Positions 1-5,635 of a stretch of 6,562 nt of DNA are shown one piece after another; the stretch's first letter is position 1; every line of letters starts with the position of its first letter. The stretch comes from JAIRVZ01 sp031553755 (GTDB lineage: Bacteria; Bacteroidota; Bacteroidia; Bacteroidales; Azobacteroidaceae): NCBI GenBank assembly GCA_031553755.1, contig JAVBKZ010000093.1, positions 1 to 6,562 of the forward strand. Direction: 5' to 3'. The notes beneath the pieces are model-generated. The model saw nothing but the letters and a program-made list of their open reading frames with translations, was not told where the DNA came from and did not search any database. The position numbers were made by a program, and so were the translations under genes.

Positions 1-208
1 TAGGTAACTGGTAAAGTCAAAATAGAAACACCGTTTTGTTTTATATATACTAAACGAAAAATCGGGAGATTTAGTATTTAAAACTCCTAAATATTTTATT
101 TTATTGATTTTTTATTGGAGAATGAGACCTGAGTAGTTACCTCCCGAAGAATTGTTGCTTTGGGGATTTTTTCTTTTTTTATTTGTTTAAAACAAATAAT
201 AGAATTGG
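1..208. other. Non-coding stretch downstream of the truncated paralog
   Basis: No reading frame here resembles the missing 3' part of the neighbouring truncated gene or any protein I recognise. Visible structure is limited to AT-rich DNA, an 8-bp inverted repeat AGGTAACT (2-9) / AGTTACCT (135-142), and a 9-bp perfect inverted repeat TTATTTGTT (179-187) / AACAAATAA (191-199) with a 3-base loop just past the gene's stop. Read from the gene, that last hairpin is followed by an A-tract rather than a U-tract, so it is not a standard intrinsic terminator in that direction. Confidence 0.5.
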
Positions 209-421
209 CTAACGGGCATAAGTGTATTTATTTGTCTTGTTGTAAAGAGTTATAATGCCATAATCGGGTTTATCACACTGATAAGTGTATCCCGACTCAA
301 ACAATGTTCTTGCCACATTAAACGTTTTTGTAGTATTGTAATAATACGTTTGGGCTTGTGTTCTATCAATGACAAAAGATAAAACACAGATTAATGCAAA
401 GATTAGCTTTGTTGTTTTCAT
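209..421 (-). pseudogene. 3'-truncated copy of the tandem secreted-protein family (copy 1)
   Basis: This 70-codon frame encodes a signal peptide (MKTTKLIFALICVL...TQA, with predicted cleavage before QTYYY), then the family's N-terminal block with the conserved YQCD cysteine, ending NKYTYAR-stop. The intact siblings are about 190-197 residues, so roughly the last 120 residues are missing, and nothing downstream matches them. The signal peptide and upstream DNA match copy 3 (1134-1727). The next part, 272-352, is identical over 81 bp to copy 4 (2230-2310). The last stretch (LYN.TNKYT) resembles copy 2. It therefore looks like a recombinant remnant. It could still yield a short secreted peptide, but nothing suggests the fold would be complete. 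Confidence 0.75.
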
Positions 422-451
422 TATTTGCTCTTACATGAAAAATAACCCAAG

Positions 452-482
452 CCTAAGTCCTCCCTTTTGGGGAGGACTTAGG
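452..482. repeat. Perfect 13-bp palindrome between copies 2 and 1
   Basis: CCTAAGTCCTCCC (452-464) and GGGAGGACTTAGG (470-482) are exact reverse complements around the loop TTTTG. Outer AAGCC (449-453) and GGCTT (486-490) add partial symmetry. The element sits 30 bp upstream of the truncated gene's start and 12 bp past the stop of copy 2. A degenerate second copy lies at 1758-1788. Similar C-rich/G-rich palindromes occur as dispersed intergenic repeats in Bacteroidota, often seen as spurious peptides containing PPFWGG. That comparison is from memory. Confidence 0.75.
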
Positions 483-494
483 TGGGGCTTCTTA

Positions 495-1078
495 TTATTC
501 TACTTCTTGGTTCCAACCTCTTTGTATAAAATTGAGTTTTTTACCTGCATCTGTCAATGTAACTTGAATATTTTTTTTCAGTTCCAATTCTATTTTTCGA
601 TAAACATATAACGGAATGGTACAAAAGCCTTTATCTCGTAAAAAATCGAAATCAACCTCTATTACTTTTCCTGTATTAGTATCAATAGTCATACTTACCA
701 TAAGACCAAAATCTTTTACTCTTTGTTTTTCCGCAGAAGAAAAAACGTTATTACAATTGAATAATGTCTCTTTGTCCAATTTTTAATTTCAATCAATTTT
801 TCGTATCCCATTAAAAAGCTTTCTGTCAAAGGAGATCCGTCTTTGAATGTTTGCTCTGCATTTGTGTACTTATTGGTAATATTGTAAAGTTTTGTCCTAT
901 GATCCAATTCTATAATACATTGGTATTTATATGAAGTACCGAATAAGCCGAATAAACCATCGTTGTCTTTTCCCGACAGAACTTTATTTTGCGTGTAATA
1001 ATACGTTTGTGCCGATGTATCTGCCACTGCGAATAGCATGCAAATAAATATTACTGATATTTTTATGTTTGTTTTCAT
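495..1078 (-). pseudogene. Frameshifted copy of the tandem secreted-protein family (copy 2)
   Basis: Two overlapping frames together give a full family member. The N-terminal part (1078 downward) has a signal peptide ending TSA-QTYYY, the YQC cysteine and NWTK. The C-terminal part has NNVFSSAEKQRVK, TIDTNTGKVIEV, YRKIELELKK and TLTDAGK, ending QEVE. The break is best placed at about 750-752: plus-strand GTTATTAC would be GTTATTTAC if one T were restored, giving SIV-NNVFSSAEKQRVK. This aligns exactly with IVNNAFSAAEKQRVK in copies 3 and 4. The repaired protein would be 194 residues. I see no convincing -1 slippery heptamer at the junction, so this is a one-base deletion or a sequencing error. 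It is the most diverged of the four copies. Confidence 0.85.
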
Positions 1079-1086
1079 TAATGTTT

Positions 1087-1125
1087 ATTATCCGGCAGCA
1101 TTCACATAGCACACCGCCGGATAAT
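1087..1125. repeat. 10-bp perfect inverted repeat just before the start of copy 2
   Basis: ATTATCCGGC (1087-1096) and GCCGGATAAT (1116-1125) are exact reverse complements with a 19-base loop. On the minus strand the hairpin begins 8 bases after the stop of copy 3 and ends 8 bases before the ATG of copy 2. No U-tract follows it in that direction, so it is not a typical intrinsic terminator. It would lie over the ribosome-binding region of copy 2 and may lower its translation or stabilise the upstream message; that role is inference. Confidence 0.6.
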
Positions 1126-1133
1126 TAAAATAT

Positions 1134-1259
1134 TTATTTTACCTCTTGCATCCATCCCCTCTGGACAAATTTAAGTGATTTACCGGCATCAGTGAGCGTA
1201 AACCAAATTCGCTTTTTTAATTCCAATTCTATTTTTCGATAAGTAGAAACAGGTATAGT
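1134..1259 (-). repeat. 126-bp identical block shared with 1801-1926
   Basis: The 3' end of copy 3, from the stop codon to 1259, matches the 3' end of copy 4 (1801-1926) base for base. Identity stops abruptly on both sides: at 1133 versus 1800 and at 1260 versus 1927. The following 91 bp in each gene differ at roughly a third of positions. Confidence 0.9.
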
Positions 1260-1727
1260 CCCAAAAGCACTGGAATAATAAAAACAAAATTCAACCTCTA
1301 TAACCTTTCCTGTAGAAGTGTCAATAGTCATATTTACATCAAATTTTTTTCCTTTTACCCGCTGTTTTTCAGCAGCAGAAAAAGCATTGTTCACAATGAA
1401 AAAACATTGTTGTTTAGTCCAGTTATCGTCTTCAATCAATTTGATATCTCCCCTTAATAATTTGGTATCAGTTATAGTAGAACCATCTTTATACACGTAT
1501 GTAATAGTGTTAGTATACAAGTTTTCTTTGTTATAAAGCGTAACAAGCCCATGATCCGGTTTGTCACATTGATAAGTATATCCCGGTTCAATCTGGATTC
1601 CTAGTATCGACTTTCCCGACACACTAAACGTTTTTGTAGTATTGTAATAATACGTTTGGGCTTGTGTTCTATCAATGACAAAAAATAAAACACAGATTAA
1701 TGCAAAGATTAGCTTTGTTTTTTTCAT
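1134..1727 (-). CDS. Small secreted protein of the tandem family, intact (copy 3)
   Basis: This is a 197-residue protein of a family I cannot name with certainty; it resembles the roughly 200-residue uncharacterised DUF families restricted to Bacteroides relatives. The signal peptide (about residues 1-23, MKKTKLIFALICVL...TQA) should be cleaved before QTYYY. The mature protein has an N-terminal block with YQCDKPD, a stretch ending DDNWTKQQC that supplies a second cysteine shared with copy 4, and a C-terminal block MTIDTSTGKVIEV...TIPVSTYRKIELELKK...TLTDAGK...QRGWMQEVK. The alternating polar/hydrophobic C-terminal half looks like a small alpha/beta or beta domain. No catalytic motif is apparent. 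It is 73 bp downstream of copy 4, with a palindrome in the gap. About 126 bp at its 3' end are identical to copy 4, and 197 bp in the middle differ at only two bases. Confidence 0.9.
   Translation of the reverse strand: MKKTKLIFALICVLFFVIDRTQAQTYYYNTTKTFSVSGKSILGIQIEPGYTYQCDKPDHGLVTLYNKENLYTNTITYVYKDGSTITDTKLLRGDIKLIEDDNWTKQQCFFIVNNAFSAAEKQRVKGKKFDVNMTIDTSTGKVIEVEFCFYYSSAFGTIPVSTYRKIELELKKRIWFTLTDAGKSLKFVQRGWMQEVK
1351..1547 (-). repeat. 197-bp near-identical block shared with 2018-2214
   Basis: This central block of copy 3 matches copy 4 with only two differences (G1375/T2042 and A1439/G2106). The offset is the same 667 bp as for the 3' identical block, so the diverged 91 bp between the blocks contains substitutions and no net length change. 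Confidence 0.9.
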
Positions 1728-1757
1728 TATTTGCTCTTATATGAAAAATAACCTAAG

Positions 1758-1788
1758 CCCAAGTCCTCCCTTTTGGGGAGGAGTTAGG
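1758..1788. repeat. Second, imperfect copy of the intergenic palindrome
   Basis: CCCAAGTCCTCCC (1758-1770), loop TTTTG and GGGAGGAGTTAGG (1776-1788) correspond to the perfect palindrome at 452-482, with two positions no longer Watson-Crick paired. It occupies the same place relative to its genes, 30 bp upstream of the start of copy 3 and just past the stop of copy 4. The flanking DNA is also nearly identical, so gene, spacer and palindrome were probably duplicated together. Confidence 0.75.
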
Positions 1789-1800
1789 TGGGGCTTCTTA

Positions 1801-2370
1801 TTATTTTACCTCTTGCATCCATCCCCTCTGGACAAATTTAAGTGATTTACCGGCATCAGTGAGCGTAAACCAAATTCGCTTTTTTAATTCCAATTCTATT
1901 TTTCGATAAGTAGAAACAGGTATAGTAGCAAAAGGGTCAGTGTAATAAAACGAGAAATACGCCTCAATAACCTTACCTGTGGAAGTATCTACCGTCATCA
2001 CTATTTGCAATTCACTCCCTTTTACCCGCTGTTTTTCAGCATCAGAAAAAGCATTGTTCACAATGAAAAAACATTGTTGTTTAGTCCAGTTATCGTCTTC
2101 AATCAGTTTGATATCTCCCCTTAATAATTTGGTATCAGTTATAGTAGAACCATCTTTATACACGTATGTAATAGTGTTAGTATACAAGTTTTCTTTGTTA
2201 TAAAGCGTAACAAGTCCCCAATTTGGCACATCACACTGATAAGTGTATCCCGACTCAAACAATGTTCTTGCCACATTAAACGTTTTTGTAGTATTGTAAT
2301 AATACGTTTGCGCCGAAATTTCTACCAATGTAAATAATAGGCAGAAAAATAATATTATTTTTGTTTTCAT
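1801..2370 (-). CDS. Small secreted protein of the tandem family, intact (copy 4, operon-proximal)
   Basis: This is a 189-residue family member taken from the ATG at 2370. A TTG two codons upstream (2376) would extend the frame, but the ATG gives MKTKIILFFCLLF, matching the MK[TK] starts of the siblings. It also overlaps the stop of the upstream gene as ATGA, a typical arrangement for translational coupling. The signal peptide ends ...EISA before QTYYY. The mature protein has YQCDVPN, NWTKQQC, SDAEKQRVKG, MTVDTSTGKVIE, YRKIELELKK and QRGWMQEVK in order. Compared with copy 3, differences cluster in two patches: NVARTLFES versus SVSGKSILGIQIEP, and the strands around the TGKVIE motif. Function is unknown. 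Export to the periplasm or beyond is the only firm prediction. Confidence 0.9.
   Translation of the reverse strand: MKTKIILFFCLLFTLVEISAQTYYYNTTKTFNVARTLFESGYTYQCDVPNWGLVTLYNKENLYTNTITYVYKDGSTITDTKLLRGDIKLIEDDNWTKQQCFFIVNNAFSDAEKQRVKGSELQIVMTVDTSTGKVIEAYFSFYYTDPFATIPVSTYRKIELELKKRIWFTLTDAGKSLKFVQRGWMQEVK
2230..2310 (-). repeat. 81-bp block identical to 272-352 in the truncated copy
   Basis: This part of copy 4, encoding QTYYYNTTKTFNVARTLF and ESGYTYQCD, is identical over 81 bp to copy 1. Copy 3 has a different, longer sequence at the same place. Only the shared stretch encoding TYYYNTTKTF is common to all three, which is a plausible crossover point. Confidence 0.9.
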
Positions 2371-3533
2371 GGACAATTGATTGATAATTTTTTAAAATTA
2401 TTAAAATTCTCTGCACCAGACCTATTATAATCAAATGGATAAGAACTCTGAGAATATCCACTCCTATTAAAAATTGGCATCATCACGTTATTTAAATAAC
2501 TGTATAAATTTAATTCACCTTGTAGTAAATAACCTTTTGTATTAACAAATCGTTTAAGATTTTGTACTGCTATACCTATTTTAGAATCATTATACCATCT
2601 ATACCAAGTACTACCCTCTTTGTATTCCGGTAATTTACTGATATACAAATATTGCGCATACCAAGCCTCAAATTCTTGGTTCATTAGAGAAGAAGAAAAA
2701 GAAGTTTGTGTTTCATTATACGCTTGGTACGCATGCCACATTTCATGAAAAAGACGATTGCTTTCTGCGGCCATCATGTCCAAAGTAATTGTTCCGTTTG
2801 TATAATCAAACGATGATTCATTTCCAAACTGAATAACAAGTGATTTTCCGTTCAAATTATTAATCAATGCATTATACAATGCTTCTCCCAGGCAATCTTT
2901 CAATATTTTTTTCAACAGATCATCTATCTTCTTCCAATTGACATCGGTCATTTTTGAGTTTCGAAATATTTTCTTTGCATCCGATATTCCGGCAGTTTCC
3001 AAAGGGTCTAACGGAGTCGGAACCGGAACCGGAGTTATTTTCGTATTGTCAGGCTTATCCCCTTCAATAACAACCTCTTTCAAATCAAAACTCTGATAAT
3101 GCAGATTGCCGTTTTTATCCATAAACACATATCCGTCAATAATACCATCGCCATCTATGTCTACCATGTATTTCATGTTGGGATTACTCCAATCGAAATT
3201 TTTCCACTGATTATACAATGCTTTTATTTGAGATGGAGAAAGCGCTTGCAAAGGGTTACTTGGGGCCGAATCATACCTATAATTATCATTGTAAGAATGA
3301 TTGTTATAATAATCATCGTAATAATCGTCGTAATGATCATAATCGTTATCGTAATTGTCATATACATACGCATCCCTCCACCAATCATCGTCGAGTCCCC
3401 AATCATAATCATCATCAGGATAAATCACAACCTCATCCAACCAGCCTCCATTAATGTCGAATGCATAGATGGGTTGCATGGCAAATATACAGATTATTGA
3501 CGCTAAAATCAATTTTACGCGGTATTTTTTCAT
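2367..3533 (-). CDS. Secreted putative HEXXH zinc metallopeptidase with Asp/Tyr-rich region and EF-hand-like loop
   Basis: The protein has 388 residues. A signal peptide (about 1-24, MKKYRVKLILASIICIF...YA) is followed by a highly acidic and aromatic segment at 40-88, made almost entirely of D, Y, N and W. At 125-133, DIDGDGIID has the D-x-D-G-D-G-x-x-D pattern of a dockerin or EF-hand calcium loop. Two similar phrases, LDEVVIYPDD (32-41) and LKEVVIEGDK (151-160), flank this N-terminal half. A proline-rich linker (about 166-177) leads to the C-terminal domain, where LFHEMWHAYQAY (261-272) contains HEMWH (263-267). EFEAW follows about 20 residues later, and its E287 or E289 could be the third zinc ligand. 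Catalysis is inferred from the motif only. No T9SS sorting domain is present. The ATG lies 7 bp after the upstream stop codon begins its 3' flank (6-bp gap), and its TGA overlaps the ATG of copy 4, so the gene is firmly within the operon. Confidence 0.85.
   Translation of the reverse strand: MKKYRVKLILASIICIFAMQPIYAFDINGGWLDEVVIYPDDDYDWGLDDDWWRDAYVYDNYDNDYDHYDDYYDDYYNNHSYNDNYRYDSAPSNPLQALSPSQIKALYNQWKNFDWSNPNMKYMVDIDGDGIIDGYVFMDKNGNLHYQSFDLKEVVIEGDKPDNTKITPVPVPTPLDPLETAGISDAKKIFRNSKMTDVNWKKIDDLLKKILKDCLGEALYNALINNLNGKSLVIQFGNESSFDYTNGTITLDMMAAESNRLFHEMWHAYQAYNETQTSFSSSLMNQEFEAWYAQYLYISKLPEYKEGSTWYRWYNDSKIGIAVQNLKRFVNTKGYLLQGELNLYSYLNNVMMPIFNRSGYSQSSYPFDYNRSGAENFNNFKKLSINCP
3270..3416 (-). repeat. 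Degenerate Asp/Tyr/Asn codon tract
   Basis: This stretch encodes residues 40-88 of the HEMWH protein and consists largely of GAT/GAC, TAT/TAC and AAT/AAC codons, seen on the plus strand as runs such as ATCATCGTAATAATCGTCG. The low complexity leaves other frames open on both strands, which produces spurious ORFs. Such a tract can gain or lose codons by slippage. The encoded segment could bind cations or adopt an extended disordered form. Confidence 0.7.
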
Positions 3534-3539
3534 TTTTGT

Positions 3540-4970
3540 CTATTTTATTATGATTGTTGAGTAATTGATGTTTTTACCAACAATCTGTAATACATAATTT
3601 CCCTTGCAAAAAGAAGACGCGTTTATTGCCAGGCTGTTTTCTCCCTGTTGATAAGCCTCCGTTCGGGCATGTTCATAGACACTTTTCCCCGACATGTCGA
3701 AAATATTGACCATCACATTATCCATTTCTTTCAATGTAAATTGAATATTCAATATATCGTTGAAGGGATTCGGAGAAATAATAATTCCATTATCCATCCT
3801 GTTTTTAGAAGTTGAAGTTTGCACATTGCTACGTTTCAGGATAATGTAATTGGGCTGGGTATATTCTTTTAAAGTTTCGCTGTAAAAAGAGACATTTCCA
3901 ACCAAATAATCGACACCCTCGTTTTTTTCCAATTTTAGATTTCCTTGTCGCATTTGTAAGGGGCGTTTATCTTCGTAAAGTAACATATTGTCGAATATCC
4001 ATTCTGTTTTTTCATGGATAGCGCTTATTTTGACCGGATTGGTTTCGTTTTCAATCCAAAATCCTGTCAGGGAGTTACCTTCGATCTCAAAAACAATATT
4101 CAGGTCTGATTCCTCTTCAATTTCCTTGCCCGACCAATCATAAGTGATAAGTTTACCTTTCCATTCTCCAACAAGTTCATGCTCATTGTTGGCAGAACTT
4201 CCTATAACCTTGCGCATAGGAGGTATAAAATTGTCTATCTCATCACTTGATTTGAGTTTGTTTTTGGGTTGTCCAAATGTTTTAGAGTCTACTTTGGCAA
4301 TGAAATCGACAGCGCGGGTCAATCCTTTATTGGCCGCTTTTTCTATCCAGTATTTCCCAAATTTGGGATCCCTCTCAATGCCATGTCCTTTAAAGTAGCA
4401 GTAACCAAGATTAAACATGCAAGCAGCATCACCTTTTTCAGCTCCTTGTCTGAAAAATTCTACGGCTTTCTGATAATCTTGTTTTCGTCCCTGCCCCTTG
4501 TAGTATGAATATCCAACAGCATAATCGACTTTGTTAAATCCCATCTCTTGAGAAATATCAATCAGTTCGGCCGCTTTTTGATAATCTTGTTTTACCCCGT
4601 GACCATATTTATACATCAGTCCTAAATTATAAGCTCCTTTACCATACCCATTTTTAATAGCCTGAGTAAAAAAGAACAAGGCTTTTTCGTCATTTTGCTG
4701 AACTCCCAAACCAAGTTTGTTCATCATGCCCATGGCGTTACAGGCTTCTCCGTCGCCCTGTTTTGCCAATTCATTGAATATTGAATAAGCTTTCTTATAA
4801 TTAAGTTGAATTCCTATACCATTCAAATTCCTATAAGCGTACTTAATTGCTTTATCCCGATTTGTTTTTAAACTATCATTGCTACTTTGTGCATTAAGAT
4901 AAGTTAATGAAAAATAGCTTATTACGAATAGTAAAACAAGTCTGGTTATTTTTCTTCTTTTTGTTTTCAT
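3540..4970 (-). CDS. Sel1-repeat protein with T9SS type A C-terminal sorting domain
   Basis: The protein has 476 residues in three parts after an N-terminal signal peptide (about 1-28, basic MKTKRRK then a hydrophobic core and NAQ). Residues about 40-218 are four to five Sel1-like repeats with the usual A...LG.MY..G.GV..D..KA pattern, for example YNLGLMYKYGHGVKQDYQKA (114-133); Sel1 repeats generally form helical protein-binding solenoids. Residues about 265-380 (VGEWKGKL...YIILKR) look like a small beta-rich domain. Residues about 397-476 (SPNPFNDILNIQFTL...VNIFDMSGKSVYE...KGNYVLQIVG) are a type A sorting domain, predicting outer-membrane translocation by T9SS and cell-surface attachment or release. 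The ATG follows AAAAAGGAC. It starts 19 bp after the upstream gene and ends 6 bp before the HEMWH gene. It may scaffold partners on the surface; that is inference. Confidence 0.9.
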   Translation of the reverse strand: MKTKRRKITRLVLLFVISYFSLTYLNAQSSNDSLKTNRDKAIKYAYRNLNGIGIQLNYKKAYSIFNELAKQGDGEACNAMGMMNKLGLGVQQNDEKALFFFTQAIKNGYGKGAYNLGLMYKYGHGVKQDYQKAAELIDISQEMGFNKVDYAVGYSYYKGQGRKQDYQKAVEFFRQGAEKGDAACMFNLGYCYFKGHGIERDPKFGKYWIEKAANKGLTRAVDFIAKVDSKTFGQPKNKLKSSDEIDNFIPPMRKVIGSSANNEHELVGEWKGKLITYDWSGKEIEEESDLNIVFEIEGNSLTGFWIENETNPVKISAIHEKTEWIFDNMLLYEDKRPLQMRQGNLKLEKNEGVDYLVGNVSFYSETLKEYTQPNYIILKRSNVQTSTSKNRMDNGIIISPNPFNDILNIQFTLKEMDNVMVNIFDMSGKSVYEHARTEAYQQGENSLAINASSFCKGNYVLQIVGKNINYSTIIIK

Positions 4971-4989
4971 GTCCTTTTTGTTTTAGGTG

Positions 4990-5580
4990 TTACCACTGGT
5001 ACCCTTTTTGATATGTCTTTCCTTCAACTTTAGCTTTTTGTAAAGAATTTGCCGTTTTAAGAGATTTGGGTTCAAGCTTTTTCAGTTGAGCGATATTTTC
5101 TTTTTGCCTCGTGATGTTATATTTATCCGTGACATAAGCTATTTTTTCCAGCATAAAATATTCGAATATTTCAGAATAAAAATTTGACAATTCAACTTCT
5201 GTATAATTACCAGAATCTTGTAGTGTTTTGATTTTTGCTTCTGTTTTATGTGCAATTTCAGGAACAGAGTAGTTCCTTATGTATTCAATTTTTTGTTTGT
5301 TCGAAAGCATTCCATAAAAATTTGCGTCAAATCTTTCCTTTGTCTTGTAAATGAGTTTTGAAGCAATAATTTTATCCTCGATCACATAAATGGCAGAATC
5401 CATACCCTGCATGTACGCATCATAAAGCTGGTTCAAAAGTGTTTTCTGTTCATTTTTTAATTCCACCATTTTGCAGATTTCAGCAATTTTCAATGGTGTG
5501 GTACCTGTTGTCGCTACTTGAATTTGAGCAGTTAATTCACTACTGCTACCAATACAAAATATTAGCAGCATAAAATACAA
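4990..5580 (-). CDS. Small helical secreted protein, first gene of the operon (Spy/CpxP-like?)
   Basis: The frame has 196 codons from a TTG at 5580; an ATG at 5571 is the alternative start. Either gives a hydrophobic signal peptide ending ELTA before QIQVATTG. The mature part is charged and mostly helical, with two similar halves. LKNEQKTLLNQLYDAYMQ (41-58) leads to ERFDANFYGMLSNKQKIEYI (82-101), and a second helix set lies at about 119-160. The layout, a helix pair with a '.L...QK.EYI' closing phrase, recalls periplasmic Spy/CpxP-like or Bacteroidetes 'sensor of ECF sigma factor' proteins. I have no diagnostic LTxxQ motif to confirm this. The start is odd: AAAAAGGACATTG replaces the AAAAAGGACATG seen before the next gene, and the basic residues expected in the signal peptide (IKRT) lie just upstream of the TTG. 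Confidence 0.8.
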   Translation of the reverse strand: MYFMLLIFCIGSSSELTAQIQVATTGTTPLKIAEICKMVELKNEQKTLLNQLYDAYMQGMDSAIYVIEDKIIASKLIYKTKERFDANFYGMLSNKQKIEYIRNYSVPEIAHKTEAKIKTLQDSGNYTEVELSNFYSEIFEYFMLEKIAYVTDKYNITRQKENIAQLKKLEPKSLKTANSLQKAKVEGKTYQKGYQW

Positions 5581-5627
5581 TGTCCTTTTTATAATTAATA
5601 ATTTAATTGATTAATAAATAAATAGTG

Positions 5628-5635
5628 CAAATATA
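5628..5635 (-). promoter_or_regulatory. Candidate Bacteroidota -7 element for the operon
   Basis: On the minus strand this reads TATATTTG, matching the TAnnTTTG consensus of the Bacteroidota primary sigma factor. It would start transcription near 5620, about 40 bases before the first gene. I do not see a clear TTG-type -33 element at the usual distance; an A/T-rich purine tract is there instead. Confidence 0.5.

Noticed and set aside
452..482. Palindrome as an intrinsic terminator
   Set aside because: The stem is strong, but no U-tract follows on the minus strand, and the next family gene continues in the same direction 30 bp on.
369..611. Plus-strand 80-codon frame containing PPFWGGLRWGF
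   Set aside because: It runs antisense to copies 1 and 2, and the distinctive phrase is just the palindromic repeat at 452-482 read in frame.
765..780. Programmed -1 frameshift in copy 2 at the overlap of its two frames
   Set aside because: No XXXYYYZ slippery heptamer is present, and the alignment to siblings places the break at 750-752 as a one-base loss.
1318..1536. Plus-strand frame, with a twin at 1979-2203
   Set aside because: The two are alike only because they are antisense to the near-identical blocks of copies 3 and 4; no start context or recognisable protein.
452..1788. The two palindromes and flanks as a CRISPR-like repeat array
   Set aside because: There are only two copies, 1.3 kb apart with genes between them, and no regular spacers.
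2276..2461. Minus-strand 61-codon frame spanning the HEMWH gene end and copy 4 start
   Set aside because: It is out of frame with two well-supported genes and resembles nothing.
3099..3500. Overlapping plus- and minus-strand frames rich in I/V or H/N/R, including 3218-3454 and 3224-3415
   Set aside because: These arise from the low-complexity Asp/Tyr codon tract of the HEMWH gene, which leaves several frames open.
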